Shown here piece by piece: positions 24,855 to 33,277 of a stretch of 64,000 nt of DNA; the stretch's first letter is position 1, and the number at the start of each line of letters is the position of its first letter. The DNA is from Bacillota bacterium (GTDB taxonomy: Bacteria; Bacillota; Clostridia; Tissierellales; Sedimentibacteraceae): the NCBI GenBank assembly GCA_023453025.1, contig JAEXUD010000008.1, forward strand, positions 124,001-188,000. The letters run 5' to 3'. The notes beneath the pieces were generated by a model that saw only the letters and a program-made list of their open reading frames with translations, had not been told where the DNA came from and searched no databases. A program made the position numbers and the translations under genes.

Positions 24855-25334
24855 TTATTTATTATCGATATTATCAATCAGTTTGAATGTTCTTTTCTCA
24901 TAATTCTTGACATAGTAATACTTTCCTGCATCTTCTACTTTGTTTCCTTCTTTTTCTAACATTTTTTTTTGGTTTTCAACACCTCCGGGAAATTTAATGT
25001 TGAGCACTCCGTTGTAGTCAAGTATTCTCCAATAAGGCAGGTTATCAATTTTACCGTCAGCAGCTTCATTTATAACTATATTTATGTAAATTTCAGACGT
25101 TAAAGAATCTATGTAGTCAGCGTTATATTTTTTCACCAGATAATTTCTGATATCGCCCTTGGTTATTATTTTTCCGTTCGGCACCATTTTCATTACCTCG
25201 ACATATGAACCAAGCGGTGCAATAAGCTTCCTGGTCCCGCCAAATTTTTTAACAGCTCTTGGTTTTGTAACTTCAATTATTTGAGGTTCATTCTTGTTCA
25301 CTTCAGTTTTTTTGCCAAATAATTTTCCAAACAT
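24855..25334 (-). CDS. MGMT/ATL-fold DNA-binding protein (alkyltransferase-like)
   Basis: A 159-residue protein. Its middle (about 45-130) resembles the DNA-binding fold of O6-alkylguanine transferases: VPNGKIITKGDIRNYLVKKY, then LPYWRILDYNGVLNIKFPGGVENQKKMLEKEG. The transferase active site PCHR is replaced by PYWR, so no methyl-acceptor cysteine is present and it would belong with the alkyltransferase-like (ATL) proteins. The N-terminal 40 residues are lysine-rich and not part of the fold. Possible role in recognising alkylated DNA; this is inferred from fold resemblance alone. Confidence 0.6.
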   Translation of the reverse strand: MFGKLFGKKTEVNKNEPQIIEVTKPRAVKKFGGTRKLIAPLGSYVEVMKMVPNGKIITKGDIRNYLVKKYNADYIDSLTSEIYINIVINEAADGKIDNLPYWRILDYNGVLNIKFPGGVENQKKMLEKEGNKVEDAGKYYYVKNYEKRTFKLIDNIDNK

Positions 25335-25472
25335 AGTTCCTCCAGAATTTCTCTTACATTATAAGATACATCTATTAAGCACATGCAAATGTTAACATAT
25401 TTATTTTATCAAATATTTTATATATATTCAATAAATTTAACTTTAACTTTTATAAATTTAAGAAGAATTAAT

Positions 25473-25738
25473 CCTTAAGTATTACCATTCACAGTCCATC
25501 CATAAACCTAAGAAAAACAAGAAAAATATATAGCGAACATTTGCAGGACACGATTATAATTCTTAGCGAATGGAGGTTAAAAGTCCGTTAAGCAGCTTGC
25601 ACTGTTTGGGCGTCAGCGAGTTTGCAAGCTGTAGGATTTTTAACCGCAATGAGCTTTAGAATTATTCGTGTCCGAAACCGTGAGTGGATATTTTTCTTGT
25701 TTTTCGTTTTCACTTTAATTGCAAATGGTAACCCTTAA
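25473..25738. repeat. Long imperfect inverted repeat (MITE-like element or structured RNA)
   Basis: About 265 bases fold on themselves along nearly the whole length. CTTAAGTATTACCATT pairs with AATGGTAACCCTTAA. AAAACAAGAAAAATAT (25514-25529) pairs with ATATTTTTCTTGTTTTT (25689-25705). GGACACGATTATAATTCT (25546-25563) pairs with AGAATTATTCGTGTCC. GGTTAAAAGTCC (25575-25586) pairs with GGATTTTTAACC, and CAGCTTGCA with TTGCAAGCTG around the centre. No ORF is inside. It fills most of the 517-base gap between the ATL-like and mgsA genes. The form is that of a non-autonomous inverted-repeat element; possible TTAAT flanks are ambiguous because the flanks are AT-rich. Confidence 0.7.
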
Positions 25739-25851
25739 TTTAATTCAATGAAATTAACAATTTATTTGGTATTGATTTAAATTATTTAATGTAATATAGT
25801 TAATTTATCTATATTAATGTAGAATTAAGCAAAGTAGGCAGGTAGGGTTGT

Positions 25852-26277
25852 ATGAGAAAACTAAACGATATAAAAAAACAAAAGCATATTGCATTAATAG
25901 CCCACGACGGCAAAAAAATTCAGCTTATCAACTGGATTAAGGAAAACAAGGAATTTCTTTCAAAACATCTGCTATGCGGCACAGGCACAACTGCCAGAAT
26001 GATTATCGAAGAAACGTCTCTTCCTGTAAGAGCATTTGAAAGCGGCCCTTTGGGCGGAGATCAGCAGATCGGAGCCTCTATAGCTGAGGGCAAGGTTGAT
26101 TTCATGATTTTCTTTTGGGATCCCTTGTCATCACAGCCGCATGATCCTGACGTAAAGGCACTGCTGAGGATAGCTGTGCTTTATGATATACCTGTTGCAA
26201 TGAATACATCAACTGCAAACTTTCTTTTAAAGTCAAGCTATATGTATGAGGACTATGTCAGAGAAACCGTTTTATAA
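25852..26277 (+). CDS. mgsA: Methylglyoxal synthase
   Basis: A 141-residue enzyme that converts dihydroxyacetone phosphate to methylglyoxal and phosphate. Catalytic and phosphate-binding residues are visible: H18-D19 in ALIAHDG, GTGTTA for phosphate, D70 in SGPLGGDQQIGA, and WDPLSSQPHDPDV with H97 and D100. Length is close to the usual 130-155. It is a single gene with no operon partners. It starts with an ATG after a moderate AGGTAGGG site. Confidence 0.92.
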   Translation: MRKLNDIKKQKHIALIAHDGKKIQLINWIKENKEFLSKHLLCGTGTTARMIIEETSLPVRAFESGPLGGDQQIGASIAEGKVDFMIFFWDPLSSQPHDPDVKALLRIAVLYDIPVAMNTSTANFLLKSSYMYEDYVRETVL

Positions 26278-26522
26278 AATGTTAAAATTTTGTAATATAA
26301 TGGCATCCCATTAAATAAACGGTTACTGTTAAAACGAAAACAATATATCCGTACATTGGCATAGGGTAAATAAACAATCAATAACAAATTTATATTCGAC
26401 AAAATTGGTAGCATCGGCTGTAATATCCACTTATTTTAACAAAGCAATACAATATACGCCAAATATTTTAATGCTATTGTTAATTTAATATCAATTTATT
26501 AATAAATTTTAACACTTGTTTG

Positions 26523-26551
26523 TTGAATTATTATCAATATTGTGATATTAT
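26523..26551 (+). promoter_or_regulatory. Sigma-A promoter of the lipoprotein gene
   Basis: TTGAAT (26523-26528) and TATTAT (26546-26551) are separated by 17 bases and lie 42 bases before the start codon. The rest of the 26278-26592 spacer is AT-rich and shows no other clear element. Confidence 0.6.
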
Positions 26552-26592
26552 TCAATAGTGACAATTTTAAAAAATTTGGAGGAGATTTTTAA

Positions 26593-27135
26593 ATGAAAAG
26601 AATTTTTAGCTTAATATTGGTAATTTGCATGGCTTTGAGCTTAGCAGCTTGCGCAACAACACCTGCACCTGCAGCTGATACTGCAGAGCCTGTAAAAATG
26701 GGAAGAACTGAATTTGCGGCACACGGTACAAAATGCTTCACTGTTGCAGTAGTTGCAATGCAAGGAGATAAAATTGCCGGAGCATCATTAGATGATTATC
26801 AATTCATGGGAACTGACGTAGCAACAGGTGTTCCAAATTCAGATAAAGATTTTGGACAAAACTATGCAGATCCTACTAAAGTTTTAGCATCTAAAAGAGC
26901 AAATGCTGATTACTACAGCGAACATATGGCTGAAGAAGCACAGGCAACAAAACGCCTTGATACTTCTTGGGATGAAATCCAACAATATGTAGTCGGAAAA
27001 ACTATAGCTGAATTAGAAGATACTTTAACTAAAAATGATAACACTCAAATATTGGATGTTGTAAGCGGTGCAACATTAGTTGACACTCACGGATACCTTG
27101 AAGCAATACTTCAAGCAGCTAAAAATGCAAAATAA
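26593..27135 (+). CDS. Secreted lipoprotein with degenerate FMN-binding-like domain
   Basis: A 180-residue protein with a lipoprotein signal peptide (KR, hydrophobic stretch, lipobox LAAC with C20) and a short Ala/Pro/Thr-rich linker. One domain follows, ending in DVVSGATLVDTHGYLEAILQAAKNA. The end resembles the SGATxT motif of FMN-binding domains, where the last Thr is flavinylated by ApbE. Here that position is V163, so covalent FMN is not expected. Pheromone-precursor-type lipoproteins of Firmicutes have a similar layout. It is a single gene with strong GGAGG and its own promoter and terminator, suggesting high expression. Confidence 0.7.
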   Translation: MKRIFSLILVICMALSLAACATTPAPAADTAEPVKMGRTEFAAHGTKCFTVAVVAMQGDKIAGASLDDYQFMGTDVATGVPNSDKDFGQNYADPTKVLASKRANADYYSEHMAEEAQATKRLDTSWDEIQQYVVGKTIAELEDTLTKNDNTQILDVVSGATLVDTHGYLEAILQAAKNAK

Positions 27136-27194
27136 CATGCAATATTAAATAATTCCGGATTTGACTTGACTAAAGCTAATCTGTGTTATTTAAC

Positions 27195-27228
27195 AAAAAG
27201 CTGCATTCTCTATGAATGCAGCTTTTTT
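27195..27228. terminator. Strong bidirectional terminator
   Basis: AAAAAGCTGCATTC-tctat-GAATGCAGCTTTTTT forms a 14-bp stem with A and T runs. It serves the lipoprotein gene and the convergent EamA-type gene, and would end the long microcompartment transcript if that continues through the EamA gene. Confidence 0.85.
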
Positions 27229-28156
27229 AATTACTAGTGCTTTTATTTTTAACTATATCCAAGTAATTAATTCCAATTACGCTTGATATAATTAGTATTC
27301 CTCCTACTATCTGGTACCAGTACAGTTTTTCGTCAGCTATTATAATACCTGATAAGATAGAAACAAGCGTTGCTAAGTTATTAAAAACAGATACATTTAC
27401 TGCCTGCAAATGAGCTAACATATAATTCATAGCAAAAAAAGCTATAACCGAAGCAAATATACCAAGATATAATATTGAAATCAATACGTCCGTTTCTTTT
27501 ATCGGAGCAGCAATCATGTTGTACATGTCACCGCTTATCATCCCCTGTATTAAAGCTGTCAATGTAAAAAATATACTGCTTATAATTAACATTGCATATG
27601 TTATCTCAACCGGTGTGAAAATTTTAGAATACTTTCTTGAGAGAACATTATTTACCGAGCCTGAAACTATACATATCAGCAGCAATATAGTACCTATAAA
27701 TTCACTGCTTTCACCGGTACTCTTTGCGAAAACTATAGTAAATATTACTCCGGTTATTGAGGTGCAAATAAATAGCTTTTGTATTCCTGTCGGTATTTCC
27801 TTCAGAATAATCATGCCCAGAATCATTACAAATATAGGCATCAGAGACATCATTATACCGGCATGGGAAATAGAAACATATTTAATACCTTGCGTTTCAA
27901 ACACAAATGAAATCACAGGGTAAAAAACCGACAATGTTATGAGCCCCTTTATAGGTTTATTTTTGTAATTTACTTTTATTACCTTGAAAACTATCAGCAT
28001 TGTTAAAACCACAGCTGCGATACAAAACCTATAGGCAAGCAGCACCATAGGCGATATGGCCACTAATGCCTTTTTAGTAAAAAGGAATGTAAGGCCAAAT
28101 ATAACAGACATACATAATCCTGACAAATATGCCTTCCAATTATCCATATATTTCAT
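27227..28156 (-). CDS. EamA/DMT-family transporter
   Basis: A 309-residue membrane protein with about ten hydrophobic segments in two EamA repeats (residues 10-145 and 165-300). Typical EamA elements are GLTFLFTKKALVAISPMVLLAYRFCIAA and ASVIAFFAMNYMLAHLQAVNVSVFNNLATLVSILSG. DMT members export amino acids and metabolites. It begins 63 bases after the ADP-forming synthetase genes with no terminator seen, so it may be the last gene of the microcompartment operon and export a product. Confidence 0.8.
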   Translation of the reverse strand: MKYMDNWKAYLSGLCMSVIFGLTFLFTKKALVAISPMVLLAYRFCIAAVVLTMLIVFKVIKVNYKNKPIKGLITLSVFYPVISFVFETQGIKYVSISHAGIMMSLMPIFVMILGMIILKEIPTGIQKLFICTSITGVIFTIVFAKSTGESSEFIGTILLLICIVSGSVNNVLSRKYSKIFTPVEITYAMLIISSIFFTLTALIQGMISGDMYNMIAAPIKETDVLISILYLGIFASVIAFFAMNYMLAHLQAVNVSVFNNLATLVSILSGIIIADEKLYWYQIVGGILIISSVIGINYLDIVKNKSTSN

Positions 28157-28219
28157 GACAGATATCCTTCCACATAATCACAGTTCAATTTCATTGATGG
28201 TACTATAGTAACTTGCCGG

Positions 28220-28876
28220 TTATTTTAATTTAATCAGAGCATCTACACCCTTAATTCCCTTGCCCTTTTCATATACAAATAACGGATTTATATCGAGCTC
28301 TTCAATTTCAGGATTTTCCAAGCACATATTTGATACTTTAAGCAATGCATCAATTATGGCTTCATCGTCATATACTGTTCCTCTCAGCCCTTTGATTACT
28401 TTATTAATCTGAATTTCTTTCAACATTTTTTCTGCATCCAGACGATTAACAGGTAATAATCTGAGAGTTATATCCTTGTAAACTTCAACATATATACCCC
28501 CACTGCCTAACAATATGGTATGTCCAAATTGTTGGTCATACTTAATTCCGATTATCAGTTCCAATCCCTTTTCAGCCATTTCTTGTATAAGAATACCGTC
28601 TATGACGGCATTTGGATTATATGCTTTTGCATTCTCTGATATTTTGTTAAAGGCAGTTATCATTTCATCTTCACTTTTAATATTCAGGAAAACACAGCCT
28701 GCATCAGTTTTATGCAAAATATCAGATGATAATACCTTCATAGCTACAGGAAATTCAAGCAGCTTCGCTTTTTCGGCCAAGTCTTCCAAATCTACGCATA
28801 GCAGACTTTTTGCCATATTTATTTCATAATTTGAAAGAAGTTTATTTGCATCTAATTCATTTAAATATCTACTCAT
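28220..28876 (-). CDS. Acyl-CoA synthetase (ADP-forming), beta subunit
   Basis: A 218-residue ATP-grasp protein matching the beta subunit of archaeal-type ADP-forming acetyl-CoA synthetases. Motifs are FPVAMKVLSSDILHKTDAGCVFLNI (with the conserved HKTDAGGV-like segment), ILIQEMAEKGLELIIGIKYDQQFGHTILLGSGGI and ELDINPLFVY. Together with the alpha subunit, whose stop it overlaps by four bases, it turns acyl-CoA, ADP and Pi into acid, CoA and ATP. Placement after an oxoacid:ferredoxin oxidoreductase fits energy conservation from its acyl-CoA product. Confidence 0.88.
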   Translation of the reverse strand: MSRYLNELDANKLLSNYEINMAKSLLCVDLEDLAEKAKLLEFPVAMKVLSSDILHKTDAGCVFLNIKSEDEMITAFNKISENAKAYNPNAVIDGILIQEMAEKGLELIIGIKYDQQFGHTILLGSGGIYVEVYKDITLRLLPVNRLDAEKMLKEIQINKVIKGLRGTVYDDEAIIDALLKVSNMCLENPEIEELDINPLFVYEKGKGIKGVDALIKLK

Positions 28877-30321
28877 GCTTCCTCTCCTCTGAATTCTTTC
28901 AAAAACCCCGCATATTCAATCATGTTCTTTAATGCCTTAACCGCTTTTGAAGGAGTGTCGTATGTTCTGATGCCGTTGCTCTCCAATATTGCCCTGCTTT
29001 CCCATACATAATTTCCTGACATTATGCAAATTAATACCGGCTTATTTTCTTTATTTTTATCTTTCATGAGTTTTACCAATTGCTCTGCCAGTTCCTTGCT
29101 CGGCAAAAATGTCGGAACAACCGTTATGAATATTACACTGCCTACATTTTTATCTTCTAACAATATACGCAGTGACTCTACATGCTGCCGTACTGTTGCT
29201 GATACTGTTATATCCGCATAACCTTCAGGAATACAAACACTTGCCATGTCAGGAAGTACATTAATTAATTCTTTTTTTGTATTATCATCAATAACCGGCA
29301 TGTTCATTATTCCTTCATCAAGCAAAGCATCCGTACAATATATTCCAAAGCCGCCGGTCTGAGATAATATGAACACGTTATTGTCCTGAGGCAATGGAAG
29401 TGAATTGAATGCCTGCATGGTTTCAAGCAGTTCTTCAAAGGAATATGTCCTGATGATACCGTATTGCTTAAATGCAGCACTGTAAACCTCGTCAGATCCC
29501 GCTAATGACCCGGTATGTGAATTAGCAGCTTTAGCCCCGACTGAGCTTCTCCCGACCTTAAGGACTACTATAGGCTTCTTTTTTGCTATTCTTGCCATAG
29601 TCTTAATCAGTCTCTTTCCATCAGGATATCCTTCAATGTACATTCCAATGACTTTTGTATCTATATCCTCTTCAAAATATTCCAATATATCTATGAAATC
29701 AACATCTGCCATGTTTCCTATTGAGACAAATTTATTAATAGAAATAGGAGCAGGCTGTGATGCCCCTTCCATAAGTATACATGATGCAACAGACCCGCTT
29801 TGTGATACAAAACTTATGCCGCCCTTTATTCCTCTGGTTTCAGCCGGCAGCAATGTTTCCACAAAAGTAGTATCTACTCGGTTGATATTATCAATTACTC
29901 CGATACAATTTGGTCCTAAAACACGTATTCCATATTTTTTTGCAGTATCAATCAGACAATTCTGCCGGCGTAATCCTTCCTCCGTCCTTGTTTCCCCATA
30001 ATTTGCTGCGGCACATACAATAACCTTAATATCATTTTTATCAACCATCCTCTTATTCACATCACTCATAATGTCATAAATCATTTCAGATGGTGTTATC
30101 AATACTACCAGTTCTATGGTATCTTCAACTTCTGACAGCTTCTTATAACACTTCAATCCTAATATTTTATCTTCGGTTATATTAACAGGAAATATTTTTT
30201 TGTCATATCCTATCTTTAAAAGATTGTTCAATATAATAAACCCTGCTTTTACCGGATTTGAAGATGCCCCTACAACAGCAATATTTTGCGGATTAAATAA
30301 AGCATTTAAATTGTTATCCAT
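28873..30321 (-). CDS. Acyl-CoA synthetase (ADP-forming), alpha subunit
   Basis: A 482-residue protein. It has an N-terminal CoA-binding Rossmann domain (PQNIAVVGASSNPVKAGFIILNNL), then two succinyl-CoA-ligase-like domains. The phosphorylated histidine lies in NSHTGSLAGSDEVYSAAFKQYGI. The separation of alpha and beta subunits on two genes follows the archaeal ACD pattern, while many bacteria use a fused protein. It follows the oxidoreductase beta gene by 14 bases and is clearly in the same operon. Confidence 0.9.
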   Translation of the reverse strand: MDNNLNALFNPQNIAVVGASSNPVKAGFIILNNLLKIGYDKKIFPVNITEDKILGLKCYKKLSEVEDTIELVVLITPSEMIYDIMSDVNKRMVDKNDIKVIVCAAANYGETRTEEGLRRQNCLIDTAKKYGIRVLGPNCIGVIDNINRVDTTFVETLLPAETRGIKGGISFVSQSGSVASCILMEGASQPAPISINKFVSIGNMADVDFIDILEYFEEDIDTKVIGMYIEGYPDGKRLIKTMARIAKKKPIVVLKVGRSSVGAKAANSHTGSLAGSDEVYSAAFKQYGIIRTYSFEELLETMQAFNSLPLPQDNNVFILSQTGGFGIYCTDALLDEGIMNMPVIDDNTKKELINVLPDMASVCIPEGYADITVSATVRQHVESLRILLEDKNVGSVIFITVVPTFLPSKELAEQLVKLMKDKNKENKPVLICIMSGNYVWESRAILESNGIRTYDTPSKAVKALKNMIEYAGFLKEFRGEEA

Positions 30322-30335
30322 AAATACCCTCTTTC

Positions 30336-31241
30336 TTATAATGCAGCCAGTTTTTTTAATCTATTCCATTTAGAATCAACCAATGTCTGGATTTCTGATA
30401 CTTCATCCTCGTTTAAGTGTTTAAACTTTTTCATGTATTTCATATATTCCTGAACCGGCTGAGGCTGTTTGAATTCCTTATTAATAACATACTTTCCGTC
30501 AATAACCTCATACAACGGAAAGAAATTGGTTTCAACGGACTTTCTGCATACCTCTATGCTAAGCTCCGGTTTTATGCCCCATCCTGTAAGACACGGATTA
30601 TAAACATGCAGGTATGCAAGGCCTCTTTCGGATGCTTCCATGGCTTTTTCCAATTTTACAATCATGTCCTGAATATATGCAGGGCTGCAGGTTGCCATGT
30701 AAGGAATGTCGTGCATCGCCATTATCATGGGAAAATCCTTCTTATGCTGCTTCTTTCCTCCTCGATTCTCCTTGCTTACAGGGGTAGTACTGGTCCATGA
30801 GTACTTTGTAGTTGCACTGCTTCTTTGATATCCGGTATTCATATACCCTTCGTTGTCATAACATATGTATATTATTTTATCTCCACGCTCAGCTGCTCCG
30901 GACAAGCATTGCATACCTGCATCGGTTGTGGCACCATCTCCTGCAAAAGCTACTACATTTACCTTCCTGCCGACTCTGTCATAATGCATTTTAATACCGG
31001 AAAGCATTGACGCCACATTATCCAGAAGAGGAAAAAACACAGGTACTTTTGATCCTGATTTCATATCCCAGCCTACGACTCCTACGCCGCCCATACATCC
31101 GGGAGGGATAGCAAGCACTGTGTCAGGTCCTAATACTTTCAGGCAAGTCCGCAAAGTCAGTTCAACGTTGCAGCCAACACATGCAGATATGCCGGGAGAT
31201 ATCATATCTTCTTTCGAGCTTAATTTTTCTATTATATTCAT
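30336..31241 (-). CDS. 2-oxoacid:ferredoxin oxidoreductase, beta subunit (TPP-binding)
   Basis: A 301-residue subunit carrying thiamine diphosphate and an iron-sulphur cluster. CVGCNVEL and a later cysteine in NPCLTGWG are cluster ligands. AGDGATTDAGMQCLSGAAERGDKIIYICYDNEGYMNTG is the TPP motif. PWYTC-like stretches of strict pyruvate enzymes are replaced by ATTKYSWTSTTPVSKENRGGKKQHKKD, a pattern common to PorB/VorB. It is part of a four-gene set ordered gamma, delta, alpha, beta as in archaeal and clostridial POR/VOR. Whether the substrate is pyruvate, a branched 2-oxoacid or another oxoacid cannot be told. Confidence 0.9.
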   Translation of the reverse strand: MNIIEKLSSKEDMISPGISACVGCNVELTLRTCLKVLGPDTVLAIPPGCMGGVGVVGWDMKSGSKVPVFFPLLDNVASMLSGIKMHYDRVGRKVNVVAFAGDGATTDAGMQCLSGAAERGDKIIYICYDNEGYMNTGYQRSSATTKYSWTSTTPVSKENRGGKKQHKKDFPMIMAMHDIPYMATCSPAYIQDMIVKLEKAMEASERGLAYLHVYNPCLTGWGIKPELSIEVCRKSVETNFFPLYEVIDGKYVINKEFKQPQPVQEYMKYMKKFKHLNEDEVSEIQTLVDSKWNRLKKLAAL

Positions 31242-31244
31242 AGG

Positions 31245-32432
31245 TTATGCCTCCTCTTCGTTTACGAGCCAGATACATCCTGAGTTTTTTCCGTTTGATG
31301 CAGTCAATACTACATTATCAATTGCATTTATCATCATTTTGACTGATATGTCTTCTCCGCCGAGACCGCCGACAAACGGAACAGACGGAACCTTGTTATC
31401 ACCCTCATATAGGGCAGACTTTATTTCCTGATATACAATGCCTGTATCCCAACCAAATGATACATTCTTATCTACTACCCCAAAGCTCTTGACCTTTGAC
31501 AGCGCACTGCATACTCTTTGTTTAGGGAATGGTCTTATCATTCTCATTCTCACCAGTCCGACTTTTATTCCGTTTTCTCTTTGAATATCTACAGCATCCT
31601 TTGCGGCACCTGACATGGAGCCTGTAGTAACTAATGCGTATTCGGCATCTTGCATCCTGTATTCTTCAACAGCACCGCCATATTCTCTGCCAAACAGCCT
31701 GCCGTATTCCTTGTCAACCTCGTCAAGCACCGATAACGCATTTTGCTGTCCCTTTAAATGCTTATGTCTATATTCCATCACAAGCTCTCCATTTGTAAGA
31801 GGGTCAACCCCCATTGGTTTTTCAGGATCCAGTATTATATGCTCAGGACTATAGGTTCCCAAAAAGCCGTCTACCTTTTCCTGTTCAGGAACCAGCACTC
31901 TTTCTGTCATATGTGACAGATAAAATCCGTCGTAGCATATATTTACAGGTAATAAAACCCTTTTATCCTCAGCAATTTTAAATGCCTGAATTATTAAATC
32001 CAAAATCTCCTGGTTGTCTTCGGCATATATCTGAATCCATCCTGCATCACGAACTGACATTGAATCCTGCTGTCCTCCCCATACGCTCTGGGGAGATATC
32101 ATCTCTCTGTTTACAATTGCCATTACAATAGGAAGCCTCAATGTAGATGCTCTAAAATATGGTTCATACATCAGAGCAAGCCCCTGTGACGCTGTAGCAG
32201 TAAATGTTCTTGATCCGGCCAGGGATGCTCCCGTGACAATACTCATTGCCGAAAGCTCTGATTCAACTTCGCTGACCTTTGTATCTATTTCCCCATTTGC
32301 AACAAATTCAGAAAAAAATTCAACAACCGGAGTCTGAGGTGTTATAGGATATGCAGCTACAACGCCGGGTCTGGATAAAGCCGCCCCTATTGCGGCTGCA
32401 TTATTTCCATTCAATATGTCAACCTTCTGCAT
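31245..32432 (-). CDS. 2-oxoacid:ferredoxin oxidoreductase, alpha subunit
   Basis: A 395-residue subunit. It starts QKVDILNGNNAAAIGAALSRPGVVAAYPITPQTPVVE, the TPP-contacting YPITPxT motif with Gln in place of the usual Ser. VESELSAMSIVTGASLAGSRTFTATASQGLALM and the C-terminal domain with FGVVDKNVSFGWDTGIVYQEI follow. The alpha subunit binds substrate and provides half of the TPP pocket. It overlaps the delta gene by one base. Confidence 0.9.
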   Translation of the reverse strand: MQKVDILNGNNAAAIGAALSRPGVVAAYPITPQTPVVEFFSEFVANGEIDTKVSEVESELSAMSIVTGASLAGSRTFTATASQGLALMYEPYFRASTLRLPIVMAIVNREMISPQSVWGGQQDSMSVRDAGWIQIYAEDNQEILDLIIQAFKIAEDKRVLLPVNICYDGFYLSHMTERVLVPEQEKVDGFLGTYSPEHIILDPEKPMGVDPLTNGELVMEYRHKHLKGQQNALSVLDEVDKEYGRLFGREYGGAVEEYRMQDAEYALVTTGSMSGAAKDAVDIQRENGIKVGLVRMRMIRPFPKQRVCSALSKVKSFGVVDKNVSFGWDTGIVYQEIKSALYEGDNKVPSVPFVGGLGGEDISVKMMINAIDNVVLTASNGKNSGCIWLVNEEEA

Positions 32433-32698
32433 TATTTCTCCTCCTCTGCCAATAGATTAATTGCATTTTTAGGACATTCATGCGCACAAATGCCGCAGCC
32501 CTTACAAAAATCATACGTTATAATAAATTGATTGTCCTTTTTTATTATTGAATTAACAGGACAGTATAAAAAACAAATTCCGCATTTAATACATTTTTCC
32601 TGATCTATTGCCGGCCTTTGAATTCTCCAGTCTCCGGTATTCAAAACATGGATTCCCTGAGTTCCTATAGGCACAATGTGCGAACTTTTATATTTCAT
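32432..32698 (-). CDS. 2-oxoacid:ferredoxin oxidoreductase, delta subunit (2x[4Fe-4S])
   Basis: An 88-residue ferredoxin-type subunit with two cluster motifs, CIKCGICFLYCPVNS and CKGCGICAHECPKNA. GDWRIQRPAIDQEKC precedes them as in PorD proteins. It passes electrons from the TPP site to free ferredoxin. It lies between the gamma and alpha genes. Confidence 0.92.
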   Translation of the reverse strand: MKYKSSHIVPIGTQGIHVLNTGDWRIQRPAIDQEKCIKCGICFLYCPVNSIIKKDNQFIITYDFCKGCGICAHECPKNAINLLAEEEK

Positions 32699-32715
32699 GA
32701 CAAACCTCTTTTCAA

Positions 32716-33255
32716 CTAAAAATTATAAACCTTAACTAATTCGGAGCCTTTAATCAGTGTTTCAACATTTTTTGAACCCCAAAGCTCTTCTACCTTTTCA
32801 GAAACATATTTAATATCAACAAGCTCTGTAACCCTGCAAAAAGCTCCGAGCATTACTGTGTTTGTTATAGACTTTCCCAATATATCAAGCGAAATTTTTG
32901 TTGCATCAATTAAGGCTACTGTTTTAACATTTGCAGGTATTTTTATATCATCTATATTCTGTTTTGTATTAAGAATTAATGTACTGTTATCCTTGATACC
33001 CTCAAATACATTTACCGCATTCATAATTGTCGGATCTAAAACAACTACAATATCAGGATTATTAACCCTGTTCTTAGCTCTGATGGGCTTATCGCTTATT
33101 TTTACAAATGCTGTTACCGGTGCTCCTTGCCTTTCAAAACCGAAAAACGGTATTGAATTTCCATATTTGCCGTCCTTAACAGCCGCATATACCAGGACTT
33201 CTGCAGCCTTTACGCTGCCGAGTCCTCCTCTGCCGTGCAGTCTTATTTCCTTCAA
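32716..33255 (-). CDS. 2-oxoacid:ferredoxin oxidoreductase, gamma subunit
   Basis: A 179-residue subunit starting MKEIRLHGRGGLGSVKAAEVLVYAA, the usual N-terminus of PorC, from TTG 33255 with AGGTGG seven bases upstream. A GTG four codons earlier lies within the ribosome site. FGFERQGAPVTAFVKISDKPIRAKN and the central NPDIVVVLDPTIM are family-typical. It likely binds CoA. First of the four oxidoreductase genes, 22 bases after the hydantoinase-like gene. Confidence 0.88.
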   Translation of the reverse strand: MKEIRLHGRGGLGSVKAAEVLVYAAVKDGKYGNSIPFFGFERQGAPVTAFVKISDKPIRAKNRVNNPDIVVVLDPTIMNAVNVFEGIKDNSTLILNTKQNIDDIKIPANVKTVALIDATKISLDILGKSITNTVMLGAFCRVTELVDIKYVSEKVEELWGSKNVETLIKGSELVKVYNF

Positions 33256-33277
33256 ATCAATCACCACCTATTAATTG

